From Desertivirga xinjiangensis (GTDB taxonomy: Bacteria > Bacteroidota > Bacteroidia > Sphingobacteriales > Sphingobacteriaceae): a DNA stretch of 64,000 bases. Location of the stretch: positions 558,001 to 622,000 of the forward strand of contig NZ_JAFMZP010000003.1 of NCBI RefSeq assembly GCF_024436435.1. Reading direction: 5' to 3'. The notes below the pieces were generated by a model. It was not told the origin of the DNA. It ran no database searches and saw only the letters and a program-made list of their open reading frames with translations. Shown one piece after another: positions 1 through 8,318 of this stretch; the stretch's first letter is position 1; each line of letters starts with the position of its first letter. A program made the position numbers and the translations under genes.

Positions 1-1
1 A

Positions 2-280
2 AAAAAAGGCATTCCGCCTACCGGAACTGAAAATTTCGGTGGCTGTATAGTGACTAAAGGTGGCTTGGTTTTTATTGGGGCTACCCGCGATGAAAAATTC
101 AGGGCGTTTGATAAAAAAACAGGTAAAATATTATGGGAAGCTAAACTTCCCTATGGGGGTTATGCTACCCCGAGCACTTACGCTGTAAATGGCAAGCAGT
201 ACGTTGTTATCCCGGCAACAGGCGGGGGCAAATTGGGCGGTAAAACGGGTGATGCCTATGTGGCATACACATTGGATTAA
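2..280 (+). CDS. PQQ-dependent dehydrogenase (quinoprotein), C-terminal fragment
   Basis: The reading frame is open from the window edge to a stop at 278-280, so only the last 92 codons are present. The residues match the final blades of membrane or periplasmic quinoprotein glucose/quinate-type dehydrogenases: a GTENFGG turn, LVFIGAT, the propeller repeat [19 protein letters not shown], and the terminal [11 protein letters not shown]...YVAY segment. These enzymes oxidise sugars or alcohols in the periplasm with PQQ. The internal GTG at position 50 is not a real start because the homology begins upstream of it. The next gene starts 28 bp downstream on the same strand, so the two are probably co-transcribed. 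The substrate cannot be told from this fragment. Confidence 0.85.
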   Translation, partial: KKGIPPTGTENFGGCIVTKGGLVFIGATRDEKFRAFDKKTGKILWEAKLPYGGYATPSTYAVNGKQYVVIPATGGGKLGGKTGDAYVAYTLD

Positions 281-308
281 ATCGCAGGAACGAACATTAC
301 ATACTCAG

Positions 309-1229
309 ATGATAGAATTGAAAAAAAATTTAGGGGTTAAAGGTGTATTATTAACGGTACTCAGTCTTTTTATGGGATGTGGGGCCATTTACAAGGGAAA
401 AGATCACAAATCAAGAAACAGCATCTATTCAAAAGACAACTTGGTGGCATGGTGTATTGTACCATATGATATTAAAGAAAGGGATCCTGAGCAGCGTGCT
501 CAGATGTTAAATGACCTGGGAATTACCAAGCTTGCATATGATTGGCGGGAAAAGCACATTCCAACATTTGACAAAGAAATTCAAACCTTAAAAAAACACC
601 GTATACATTTACAGGCTTTTTGGATGTATTCAGGCCCTGATCCTGAAAAAGAGGGTAACCTAAAATTGATACTTGATGCCTTAAAACGAAATAACACAAA
701 AACTGAAATATGGTTTATGGTTGGTGGTATCGATCTGAGTAAAATGAGCCAGGAAGAGAAAATAAGAGCGATTTCAAAACCTGTAAAATATATTGCAAAA
801 GAGGCTGCCAAAATAGGTTGTAAAGTGGCTCTTTATAACCATGGAGGTTGGTACGGAGAACCGGAAAATCAGCTGGCTGTTATTAACCATCTAAAATTAT
901 CAAATATTGGTATTGTTTATAACTTTCATCATGCCGAAAACGACATTGATCGTTTTCCTAATTTCTTTCCAAAGATCCTTCCTCACTTATATGCTATAAA
1001 TTTGATGGGTTTGAAGGGCAAAAACCCGGCAAAGGTAGTCCCTGTAGGCGAAGGTGATCAGGAACTAGAAATGATGAAAATTGTAAAAGAAAGTGGATAC
1101 AATGGCCCCATTGGGATTATCAATGAAGATACTCATCCCGACGCGGAAGCCGGATTAAAAATGAATATGGACGGGGTAGCCAAAGTGGTTAAACAACTTG
1201 GTGATAAAAAAGCTCTGAGAACATATTAA
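309..1229 (+). CDS. Sugar phosphate isomerase/epimerase-like TIM-barrel lipoprotein
   Basis: 306 residues. The ATG at 309 is chosen because it gives a signal peptide ending in a lipobox (LSLFMGC), whereas the longer frame from 189 runs into the preceding gene. The body resembles the xylose isomerase-like TIM barrel family (AP endonuclease 2 superfamily): a repeated beta-alpha pattern, AYDW near the start, HIPTFDKEI, YNHGGWYGEP and GIINEDTHPDAEAG near the end, where metal-binding His/Glu/Asp residues normally lie. Exported members of this family are common in Bacteroidota sugar-catabolic clusters. It follows a quinoprotein dehydrogenase, so a role in oxidised-sugar metabolism is possible. That role is inference and no substrate is assigned. 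Confidence 0.75.
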   Translation: MIELKKNLGVKGVLLTVLSLFMGCGAIYKGKDHKSRNSIYSKDNLVAWCIVPYDIKERDPEQRAQMLNDLGITKLAYDWREKHIPTFDKEIQTLKKHRIHLQAFWMYSGPDPEKEGNLKLILDALKRNNTKTEIWFMVGGIDLSKMSQEEKIRAISKPVKYIAKEAAKIGCKVALYNHGGWYGEPENQLAVINHLKLSNIGIVYNFHHAENDIDRFPNFFPKILPHLYAINLMGLKGKNPAKVVPVGEGDQELEMMKIVKESGYNGPIGIINEDTHPDAEAGLKMNMDGVAKVVKQLGDKKALRTY

Positions 1230-1246
1230 TTAATGAGAGTCTTATA

Positions 1247-2830
1247 CTATTCGTAACCCGAAGTCCATATGGCAGCGTTTTTAAAAATTCTTTGAACAGT
1301 TTGCGATTTGAGCCATTTAGGATCATCGCCCAAAAGAGTTTGAAATATCCTGCCCTGTTTAAAGGGATAAACCCATGCAAGTGCGCGACTTTTATTTGAA
1401 GGTGCTTTGCTGGAAAGCAGGGTTGTGACTGGCATATCTCCTGCCAGGTAATAATGGTGGATACCCGGCAGTTTGAAGTCGTGGACATTTTTGGTGATGA
1501 AGTGTGGGGTTACATGAAGCTTACTGACCTCTCTTTTCCTTTGCCTGGGTTCTTTTTTTGTTTTAGTAAATTCTCTTCGAAATATCTGATTGTAAGCAGG
1601 CCAATTCAACTCTTCTGTTGCTGCGCTAGTTTTATTGTTATGAAAGGCCAGGCTTATTAATCCACCCCCCTTACTTAAATAATTTTCTAAAGCGAGTTTT
1701 GAGTGAGAGTTGATACCGGTTATATTTTCTCTATTTAGAATGACAAGTTTATAATCGCTTAAATCATATTGCCATAGGTCATTAATATTGCTCGAGATAT
1801 CTATTAGAAACCGGTTATCTTTTTCAATAGCATTCTTTATCGCGAGAGTTCCTTTTCCCCATTCGTCGGATGACGAATCTCTTTCCGCTATTAGTAAGGC
1901 CTTTATGCTTCTATTATAGATATGCTTAGTGACTTCCAGATCTTGGTAAAAACGTGCCTCAACTCCGGTAGATGGTACTTCGATGCCGCTTGCCCAAACT
2001 ATTCCGTTAAGGAGAACTTTTCGATAGTCGTTATTTTCCCAGTTCGAGTAGAAGTGGTTGATAGTTGCAGAAAATCCCCGACCTCCATCTTTTCTTTCCA
2101 CGGTCCATGCTATAACATTACCAGTTTTGGGTCTTCCATTTAGACTGGGTACTTCAAGGATGGGTGAAAAGCGTTGGACTGTATCTGAAAATCGTATGTT
2201 GTAATAAAACTCTTCCATGATTTGAAATGGTTTTACTCCTCGTGAAACCGGGTGTTCTGGACTTGCTAAATTTACTTTAGCTTCAATAGCTTTAATTTCG
2301 GAATATTTTCGGTGGTTACCGGAAGAATCCTGCCAATCAAAATATCCGCCTGCCCATTCCAGCATCTTTTGGCTGTAAGCGTAAGGCGAAAAGGTGGAGA
2401 AGTGTAGCAAGGAGATTCCGCAACCCCGGTTTATTTGTTTTTGGATGATTCTGCTCCTTTCCCTGGTCAAAAAAGGCGAGTCGCGAAAATTGTAGCCATC
2501 CGGACCATCAGATACAATTAAAATTAAATCTGCGTCCTCCAGGGTTTTTTCATTTGCTGGCCAGCCGTGAAGATGTACTTCGGTCTTTATTCCTTTTGTT
2601 GAATTGTCTAACATAGTTTTGATCAGCCGTACCGTCTTAATATACTCATGAGTACCAGCCGGGTGACTTTTCTCGCCTGCAATTAATACGATTTTTGTTT
2701 CAGGACTTTTTTTGAACTTATTCTTCTTAGACAATAAAGAATGTTGTGCCTGGCAAGTATTATCTGTTAGAAATAAAGCAGTCAGAGTGATGCCTATAAT
2801 ATAAGTAAACGATCTGATAGATTTTTTCAT
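1247..2830 (-). CDS. Secreted ThuA-like domain protein, tandem
   Basis: 527 residues with an N-terminal signal peptide (hydrophobic stretch, then NTCQAQ). The first half has the ThuA (trehalose utilisation) glutamine-amidotransferase-like fold: KIVLIAGEKSHPAGTHEY, DADLILIVSDGP, GCGISLLHFSTFS, then AWTVERKDGGRGFSATINHFYSNWENNDYRK and GIVWASG. The second half repeats the theme with KALLIAERDS, YKLVILNREN, LSKGGGLISLAFHNN, ALAWVYPFKQGRIFQTLLGDD and AAIWTSG, so it reads as two related domains. ThuA-like proteins accompany sugar oxidation and 3-keto-glycoside loci, but their biochemistry is poorly defined. It lies 42 bp downstream of the GH140-like gene on the same strand and probably shares its transcript. 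Confidence 0.75.
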   Translation of the reverse strand: MKKSIRSFTYIIGITLTALFLTDNTCQAQHSLLSKKNKFKKSPETKIVLIAGEKSHPAGTHEYIKTVRLIKTMLDNSTKGIKTEVHLHGWPANEKTLEDADLILIVSDGPDGYNFRDSPFLTRERSRIIQKQINRGCGISLLHFSTFSPYAYSQKMLEWAGGYFDWQDSSGNHRKYSEIKAIEAKVNLASPEHPVSRGVKPFQIMEEFYYNIRFSDTVQRFSPILEVPSLNGRPKTGNVIAWTVERKDGGRGFSATINHFYSNWENNDYRKVLLNGIVWASGIEVPSTGVEARFYQDLEVTKHIYNRSIKALLIAERDSSSDEWGKGTLAIKNAIEKDNRFLIDISSNINDLWQYDLSDYKLVILNRENITGINSHSKLALENYLSKGGGLISLAFHNNKTSAATEELNWPAYNQIFRREFTKTKKEPRQRKREVSKLHVTPHFITKNVHDFKLPGIHHYYLAGDMPVTTLLSSKAPSNKSRALAWVYPFKQGRIFQTLLGDDPKWLKSQTVQRIFKNAAIWTSGYE

Positions 2831-2872
2831 AGCTAATACGAAGTTAAAGTGTTGTAACTGGAGACTAAGGTT

Positions 2873-4291
2873 TTAATAGTGTGGCTTGCATTCTAATATT
2901 AATACCCAATCATTATCTATACCTGAACTAGGTGGAGTGAAATGACCGTTTTTTTCCTGACTATTTTTAATCTTATTTTTTCTTCCATTTCTAGGATTAT
3001 ACCAATAGGCTGTTAACTGGCCTTTAAAAGTGCTTAAGTTTAGATCTACGGGTTGCCCTAAAGCCAAATAAATGATTGCAAAAGAATTGTCTTCAGCCCG
3101 TGCGGCTCGAATATGAGTGCTATCTTGCCGATTCACGCCAAGAATCAGACTCTGGTCGGGTACAAGCTTTGAAAAGCCCTTTTCGATCAGTAAAGCTTTC
3201 AGGTGTTTAATGTCTTTAGCGCCCGGACGTTTTAGCGCTTTCTTCCAGTCTGTTAAACAGGGAATCACAAAAGTGCCTTTTTTCCTGAACATTTGCCAGA
3301 CGGCATTATTACCATATGTATAACCACAAGCCCCGGATAAAAAATTCCAGTAGGCAGTAAGTCTTACGTCGTAGTCTGAAAAAAAACCTTTTTTGAAATA
3401 GCCTTTATTGATCAGGATGTTATCTTTGTTTAGTATCGACACGGGTACTGTGATTGGATTCTTGAAATTAAGGTATTTCCAAAATTCAACAGGGATGTCT
3501 TCGTAAGCTGGTTCAGCATCTATAAAAGGCTTTGGGGGATAAACGGAGTAATCAGTTTCAGCGTACTTATACACGGGCATAAAACGTTTAGCATGGCCAC
3601 TTTGATACATGTTAAAATCTAGCCAGGCTTCGTTTTGAAACCACTTTGAGGAAGAAGATTCGCCAGCGGGATGATACGTGATCAATTGGCTGCCCTTGCT
3701 TTGATTTTTTAAAGCCAGGCCCATTGCTTTCCAAATCTGAAATGTTTCTTCATTTAAAATATTTCTATCTCCTCCGAGTACCCAGACAACTGGCTTATTA
3801 AGATATCTTCGACCTAAATAGTTACCATAGTGTTCTGCATTCTGTTTATTAAATATTACAGGTCCCCAGCCTTCGCGATCTGAAGGGACTTTATCTGCCC
3901 AGGTAGGCAATATTGCCATAACAAGGCCCAGTTTTTCTGCTTTATTAATGATGTAATCAACATGTCTAAAATACAAGTCATTAGGTTCATCTGGCGATAG
4001 ATTGAGAAAAGGCAATTCACCATAGGCGTTTGGCTTTCGCAGTCCATCGCTTTCGGCCAAAATAACCGCTTGAATGACAGTGAAACCTTGCTTGGCACGT
4101 TTTTCAAGATACCTATCCGCCTCTTCCCGATTAAGTACATGAAACAACTCCCAAGCTGTGTCGCCGATCCAAGCAAAAGGTTTGTTTTTGTAAAGCAAAA
4201 AGCGCTTGTTTAGGCTGACGTCCAAATCCTGCGAAAGGATAGATGAATGAATAGAGAAACAAAGTAGACTCAGGAAAATTGATTTTTTCAT
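2873..4291 (-). CDS. GH140-like (DUF4038) secreted glycoside hydrolase
   Basis: About 472 residues. The start at 4291 is preferred over an in-frame start at 4306 because it gives a clean signal peptide (MKKSIFLSLLCFSIHSSILSQ). The DUF4038 TIM-barrel signature is clear: KPFAWIGDTAWELFHVLNREEADRYL, the middle segment with VVWVLGGDRN, YHPAGESSS, FIDAEPAYEDIP, and the QMFRKKGTFVIPCLTDWKKAL region. The C-terminus (FAIIYLALGQPVDL to DWVLILE) fits the collagen-binding-like beta domain usually attached. Characterised DUF4038 enzymes of GH140 release apiose from rhamnogalacturonan II, but many relatives act on other glycans, so the substrate is open. It is divergent from the first GH5 gene and shares its 265-bp upstream region. 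Confidence 0.78.
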   Translation of the reverse strand: MKKSIFLSLLCFSIHSSILSQDLDVSLNKRFLLYKNKPFAWIGDTAWELFHVLNREEADRYLEKRAKQGFTVIQAVILAESDGLRKPNAYGELPFLNLSPDEPNDLYFRHVDYIINKAEKLGLVMAILPTWADKVPSDREGWGPVIFNKQNAEHYGNYLGRRYLNKPVVWVLGGDRNILNEETFQIWKAMGLALKNQSKGSQLITYHPAGESSSSKWFQNEAWLDFNMYQSGHAKRFMPVYKYAETDYSVYPPKPFIDAEPAYEDIPVEFWKYLNFKNPITVPVSILNKDNILINKGYFKKGFFSDYDVRLTAYWNFLSGACGYTYGNNAVWQMFRKKGTFVIPCLTDWKKALKRPGAKDIKHLKALLIEKGFSKLVPDQSLILGVNRQDSTHIRAARAEDNSFAIIYLALGQPVDLNLSTFKGQLTAYWYNPRNGRKNKIKNSQEKNGHFTPPSSGIDNDWVLILECKPHY

Positions 4292-4556
4292 TGCAATTAG
4301 CTCCATGATGAGATAAAGAGATATCTTTCATATTTAATGTTGCATACGGATAATATATGCTTGCAGGGTAAACCCTATGCAAATGTAAAATCCATGTTCG
4401 ATTTTGTTGTAACGGTGCTAATTATTGACTACTAATGGTTAGAAAAGTATTATGTTGTATTTGCATGTCTGTATAACTTTGGTATACTAATCAAACCAAT
4501 CTTATAGCCACTAAGATTTTGCACTAAGTGTCCGATTAGCTTAAAATTATTTTGAT
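4292..4556. promoter_or_regulatory. Divergent regulatory region between GH140-like and first GH5 gene
   Basis: 265 bp. On the plus strand there is a perfect Bacteroidota -7 element (TAACTTTG at 4474-4481), predicting a leader of about 70 nt before the GH5 start. Upstream is AAAAGTATTA at 4443-4452; downstream are AAACCAATCT at 4493-4502 and ACTAAGTG at 4523-4530. CACTAAG occurs twice here (4509-4515 and 4522-4528). The same elements, with the outer pair at the same 80-bp separation, recur upstream of the symporter gene at 25004. Binding of a common regulator is inference. Confidence 0.5.
4474..4481 (+). promoter_or_regulatory. Promoter -7 element (TAnnTTTG) for first GH5 gene
   Basis: TAACTTTG matches the Bacteroidota sigma-ABfr -7 consensus exactly. 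A TTG at 4455-4457 is a possible -33 element. Transcription would start near 4487. Confidence 0.5.
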
Positions 4557-5579
4557 ATGAAAGGAATTATCTGTTCAGTATTTCTTACTGTTGCTATCAA
4601 TGGAGCGATCTGTGCTCAGACGTCCAAACCATTATCAGCTCCATTTGGGGTTAATCTTGCGGGGGCGGATTTTGGTGCCAATGTGCCGGGTGTTTTTAAT
4701 AAGGATTATACTTACCCTACCGGGGCCGATCTCGATTATGTCAAATCGAAAGGGTTAACATTGATCAGACTTCCTTTTTTATGGGAACGTATGCAACCTG
4801 TTCTGGGTGAAAGTCTTGATGCTAAGGAAGTGGAACGTTTTACAGAAGTGATTGATGCTGCTGCGGAGAGAGGAATATTGGTTCTACCGGATATGCATAA
4901 TTATTGCCGTAGAAAAGTTGAAGGTGAATGGCTGATAATTGGTTCAGAAAGGGTGCCTGTTGAACAAGTAGCGAATGCATGGGCTAAGATTGCGGACTTA
5001 TTAAAAGATAAAAAAAATATTTGGGGATATGGCATCATGAACGAACCTCACGATATGCCTGCAGAAAATTCATGGTTTACTATTGCGCAAGCAATTATCA
5101 CCAGCATCAGATCTAAAGATTCCAAAACTGCCATAGTGGTAGGTGGCGATAGCTGGAGCTCTGCAGAGCGGTGGCCTTACTATAGCGGAAATTTGAAAAA
5201 TTTGAATGACCCCGCGAATAACTTGATTTTTGAAGCGCACATTTATTTCGATGAAAATTCGTCGGGAAGCTATAAATATTCCTATGAGAAGGAACGTGCT
5301 ACTGCAGAAACCGGGATTGTAAGGGCTATGCCGTTTGTTAAATGGTTGAAGGCTAATAATCTTAAAGGTTTTATTGGGGAGTATGGAGTTCCCGACAACG
5401 ATCCTCGTTGGTTGGTTACCCTGGATAAGATGCTCGATTACCTGCAAAAAAATGGGGTTAACGGAACTTATTGGGCCGCCGGACCATGGTGGGGAGATTA
5501 CCATCTTGCTGTACAGCCAAAAAATGGTATTGACCGTCCGCAAATGAAAGTTGTCAGCAGGTACCCTTCTGCAAAATAA
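4557..5579 (+). CDS. GH5 family endo-glycanase (cellulase-like), secreted
   Basis: 340 residues with a signal peptide (MKGIICSVFLTVAINGAICAQ). It shows the whole GH5 pattern: FGVNLAGADFG, LTLIRLPFLWERMQP, VLPDMHNYCRR, the acid/base Glu163 in MNEPHD, the conserved His in EAHIY (228), the nucleophile Glu275 in GEYGVPDND, and the aromatic WAAGPWW after it. The sequence is closest in style to the endoglucanase-type GH5 subfamilies with a YPT..DLDY insert, so beta-1,4-glucan or glucomannan is the likely target. No lipobox is present, so it is periplasmic or secreted, unlike its paralogue at 18032. It opens the rightward run of PUL genes. Subfamily is not assigned. Confidence 0.9.
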   Translation: MKGIICSVFLTVAINGAICAQTSKPLSAPFGVNLAGADFGANVPGVFNKDYTYPTGADLDYVKSKGLTLIRLPFLWERMQPVLGESLDAKEVERFTEVIDAAAERGILVLPDMHNYCRRKVEGEWLIIGSERVPVEQVANAWAKIADLLKDKKNIWGYGIMNEPHDMPAENSWFTIAQAIITSIRSKDSKTAIVVGGDSWSSAERWPYYSGNLKNLNDPANNLIFEAHIYFDENSSGSYKYSYEKERATAETGIVRAMPFVKWLKANNLKGFIGEYGVPDNDPRWLVTLDKMLDYLQKNGVNGTYWAAGPWWGDYHLAVQPKNGIDRPQMKVVSRYPSAK

Positions 5580-5593
5580 ATTAAAGATTCAAA

Positions 5594-5607
5594 TTGAATC
5601 GATTCAA
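5594..5607. repeat. 14-bp perfect palindrome between GH5 and dctA-like gene
   Basis: TTGAATCGATTCAA lies between the GH5 stop codon (5579) and the ATG at 5608. It touches the start codon, where it could form an RNA hairpin limiting ribosome access or serve as an operator. It may also be chance, as no second copy was noticed. Confidence 0.35.
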
Positions 5608-6906
5608 ATGAAAAGACTAGCGGGGAATCTCACGGTTCAGGTTATCGTGGCAATAACAACCGGAGTGATTGTAGGATTGTTAGCGCCGGGTTTTGCTGTG
5701 ACAGCAAAGTTACTAAGCGGCACATTTATTAAGTTAATAAATATGCTTATCGCCCCTATTGTATTCCTGACAATAGTTTTAGGGATAGCCAAAATGGGGG
5801 ATATGAAAAAGGTTGGACGTGTTGGGGGAAAAGCTTTATTATACTTCGAAATTATTACAACGTTAGCCATCATAATAGGGGTGATATTAGCAAATGTGAT
5901 AAAACCTGGCCAAGGAGTTTTACCTGTAGTAGATAGCGCAATTAAACTCCCTGCAAAAATACAGGCCGCTGATTTCAACTGGACAGAATTTCTTACTCAT
6001 ATAGTCCCTGAGAATATATTTGATGCATTTGCCAAGGGGGATATTTTACAGATTTTGTTATTTGCCGTACTATTTGCAACGGGTTTAAGTAAAATGGGCT
6101 CAGCCGGAGTTCCTCTTCTTGATACATTCGAAAGGATATCGCAGGCGCTATTTAATGTCATGAAACTGGTGATGAAACTAGCTCCGTTAGGAGCTTTTGG
6201 GGGGATGGTTTACACCATAGGAACTTATGGTATTCAAAGCCTTTTGCCCATGGCAAAAATTATGGGGGCGATTTATTTGACATGCGGCCTTTTCGTATTT
6301 GTTGTTCTTAACCTGATATGCAGATATTATAAAATTAGTTTGTGGAGATATCTCAAATTTATCCGGAGTGAGATATTGATCGTTTTGGGCACTTCGTCTT
6401 CTGAATCAGTTTTACCAAGTATGATGCAAAAAATGGAACGGTTTGGATGCTCGAAGTCGGTAGTCGGTTTGGTAATTCCAACTGGTTATTCATTTAACTT
6501 GGATGGTACTTCCATCTACCTGTCTATGGCTTTGATCTTTTTATGCCAGGTATTTCAAGTCGAGCTTTCAATTAGTCAGCAATTGACCGCAATTGGAATA
6601 TTGATGATCACCTCGAAAGGGGCGGCGGGGATTACAGGAAGTGGCTTTATAGTGTTAAGCTCAACCTTAGCAGCTCTTAAGATCATGCCTGTAGAAAATG
6701 TGGCAATTTTACTGGGAGTTGATCGATTTATGTCTGAAGCCAGGGCAATCACTAACCTTATCGGAAATGGAATAGCAAGTGTTGTTGTAGCTAACAGTGA
6801 AGGCGAATTCGATTATAATAAGTACAGCAATTTATTTTCGGGCATGCATGATGTGCATGTGATCTCCCAAAGTAAAAAGCTCGAACCGGCTAATGAACTA
6901 GTTTAA
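5608..6906 (+). CDS. Dicarboxylate/amino acid:cation symporter (DAACS, DctA/GltP type)
   Basis: 432 residues from the ATG at 5608. An earlier GTG-like frame at 5551 would overlap the preceding gene and adds no membrane segment. About eight hydrophobic segments are followed by the two family hairpin motifs: LGTSSSESVLPSMM and the NLDGTSIYLSM cation-binding sequence, then a TSKGAAGITGSGFIVLSSTL hairpin and the DRFMSEARAITNLIGN helix. This family imports succinate, fumarate, malate or acidic amino acids with sodium or protons. It starts 28 bp after the GH5 gene, so it is in the same transcript. A carboxylate transporter is unusual inside a PUL. It might take up an organic-acid substituent or a fermentation product, which is inference. 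Confidence 0.9.
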   Translation: MKRLAGNLTVQVIVAITTGVIVGLLAPGFAVTAKLLSGTFIKLINMLIAPIVFLTIVLGIAKMGDMKKVGRVGGKALLYFEIITTLAIIIGVILANVIKPGQGVLPVVDSAIKLPAKIQAADFNWTEFLTHIVPENIFDAFAKGDILQILLFAVLFATGLSKMGSAGVPLLDTFERISQALFNVMKLVMKLAPLGAFGGMVYTIGTYGIQSLLPMAKIMGAIYLTCGLFVFVVLNLICRYYKISLWRYLKFIRSEILIVLGTSSSESVLPSMMQKMERFGCSKSVVGLVIPTGYSFNLDGTSIYLSMALIFLCQVFQVELSISQQLTAIGILMITSKGAAGITGSGFIVLSSTLAALKIMPVENVAILLGVDRFMSEARAITNLIGNGIASVVVANSEGEFDYNKYSNLFSGMHDVHVISQSKKLEPANELV

Positions 6907-6916
6907 AATTTAAAAT

Positions 6917-7900
6917 ATGAAATTAACTAAAATCAAGCTGGTTTTATTGCTTGCGGTTTTCCTATCGACTGCCCTTGCTTGTTCCAAGAAAGCCAACACT
7001 GATGAATCGGTAAAGACTAACCCGGAGCCTCCAGCAAAGCCAAATCCTGAAGACCCGAGCACCGGTAAGAAAAATATTAAACTGTTTTTGATTGGGAACA
7101 GTTTCTCCCAAAATGCTACCACTTTCTTGCCTGCATTAGCAGCCGAGAATAGGCATAGTTTAACCATAGGACGTGCAGAACTGTCAAGTTTTTCACTCCA
7201 GCTGCATTGGGAGGCAGTGGTGAAAAATTTGGCGGATGCAAATGATGTGAATGGAAAACCTTACAAAGGAAAGTCACTAAAAGAATTGTTAGCTACGAAT
7301 TCCTGGGATATCATTTCTATTCAACAGGTTTCTGGAATGTCAGGTAAAGAAGGAACCTATCAGCCGTATCTGGGAAATCTTATTGAGTTCATAAAAAGAC
7401 ATCAGCCAAATGCCGAAATTGTTTTGCATCAAACCTGGGCATATCGGTCGGACGCTACGGTTTTTACGCAAATTTATGGTGGAAATGCCAGAACTGAACA
7501 GGAAATGTGGGAGAAATCAAGAGCAGCCTATCACTTATATGCTGAGCAATTTGGTTTAAGAATTATTCCCACCGGCGATGCTTTTTGGCTGGTAAGTTCA
7601 AATTCCAGATGGAAATATAATAAGGATCTGGAATTCAACTATTCCCAGCCTGTTTATCCTCAATTACCAGATCAATCCAATTCATTACATATTGGTTATT
7701 ATTGGAACGCCGGTACTTTTGGCTTTGATTCTCACCATGCAAATACGGCTGGTTGCTTCCTGGGATCTTTAACTTTCTATAACTTTCTCTTCAAAGAATC
7801 TCCCAGCACTCCTGGCTATACACCTGCTGGAATAGACTCAGAATTTGCTTCCTTCTTGAAATATGTAGCGCAGACGGCTGTCGATGCACTAAACAATTAA
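6917..7900 (+). CDS. DUF4886 SGNH-type hydrolase lipoprotein
   Basis: 327 residues. The signal peptide ends in the lipobox TALAC (Cys22), followed by a Pro-rich linker (TNPEPPAKPNPEDP). The domain begins at KLFLIGNSFSQNA, whose Ser62 sits in the block I position of SGNH esterases. It continues with SIQQVSG and VLHQTWAYRSD and ends with FDSHHANTAGCFLGSLTFYNFL, the likely catalytic Asp/His block. DUF4886 members are found among carbohydrate-active genes and are presumed esterases. It follows the dctA-like gene by 10 bp. The function is probably deacylation of the PUL glycan, by inference from fold and context. Confidence 0.8.
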   Translation: MKLTKIKLVLLLAVFLSTALACSKKANTDESVKTNPEPPAKPNPEDPSTGKKNIKLFLIGNSFSQNATTFLPALAAENRHSLTIGRAELSSFSLQLHWEAVVKNLADANDVNGKPYKGKSLKELLATNSWDIISIQQVSGMSGKEGTYQPYLGNLIEFIKRHQPNAEIVLHQTWAYRSDATVFTQIYGGNARTEQEMWEKSRAAYHLYAEQFGLRIIPTGDAFWLVSSNSRWKYNKDLEFNYSQPVYPQLPDQSNSLHIGYYWNAGTFGFDSHHANTAGCFLGSLTFYNFLFKESPSTPGYTPAGIDSEFASFLKYVAQTAVDALNN

Positions 7901-8318
7901 GAGGAGATAAATCCCCCGCATGAATCGGTCAAATACGGATAGGTAATTTTACAACTATTTTATCCTCGTCAATGCCGCAAATGATTTTCTTGTTTCAAGT
8001 GTGCTTGGTTAAGCCTTTGATTATCAGGGGTGCCGTGCTGCTTGTTGGTCGGTATTGAATTTTTCTACGGTGGATATTTTTGACAAGTTTCTAGATGTGG
8101 CTTTTAAACAGAAGGTATTATATAGGTTTTAGCTAAAAAAGTATTAGTAAAGGTACCGTTAAAGGCTCAACTTTAAGTTTTATAAACCGAAAGAATTTTA
8201 GCCGGAAATATCATCGTTATGCACGCTGATCCGGTCCAGGATGAACTGATTTTGCTAATTGATTGAAACAATAATAAATGTATAGCCAGTTAGATGGCTG
8301 ATAACTAACCTTTCCCAT
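7901..8318. other. Intergenic region, 418 bp, upstream of the T9SS surface protein
   Basis: No coding frame or RNA gene could be recognised. It contains AAAAGTATTAGT at 8137-8148, matching a motif upstream of the genes at 4557 and 25004, and an AAACCGAAAG stretch at 8184, similar in position to AAACCAATCT in those regions. No ACTAAGTG copy is found at the expected place. No strong terminator hairpin follows the DUF4886 gene. Confidence 0.4.

Noticed and set aside
50-280. Independent 76-codon gene starting at GTG 50
   Set aside because: The same frame is open upstream and its family match continues there, so it is the tail of a truncated quinoprotein.
5070-5543. 157-codon frame on the minus strand inside the first GH5 gene
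   Set aside because: No family match, and it lies wholly opposite a gene with intact GH5 catalytic motifs.
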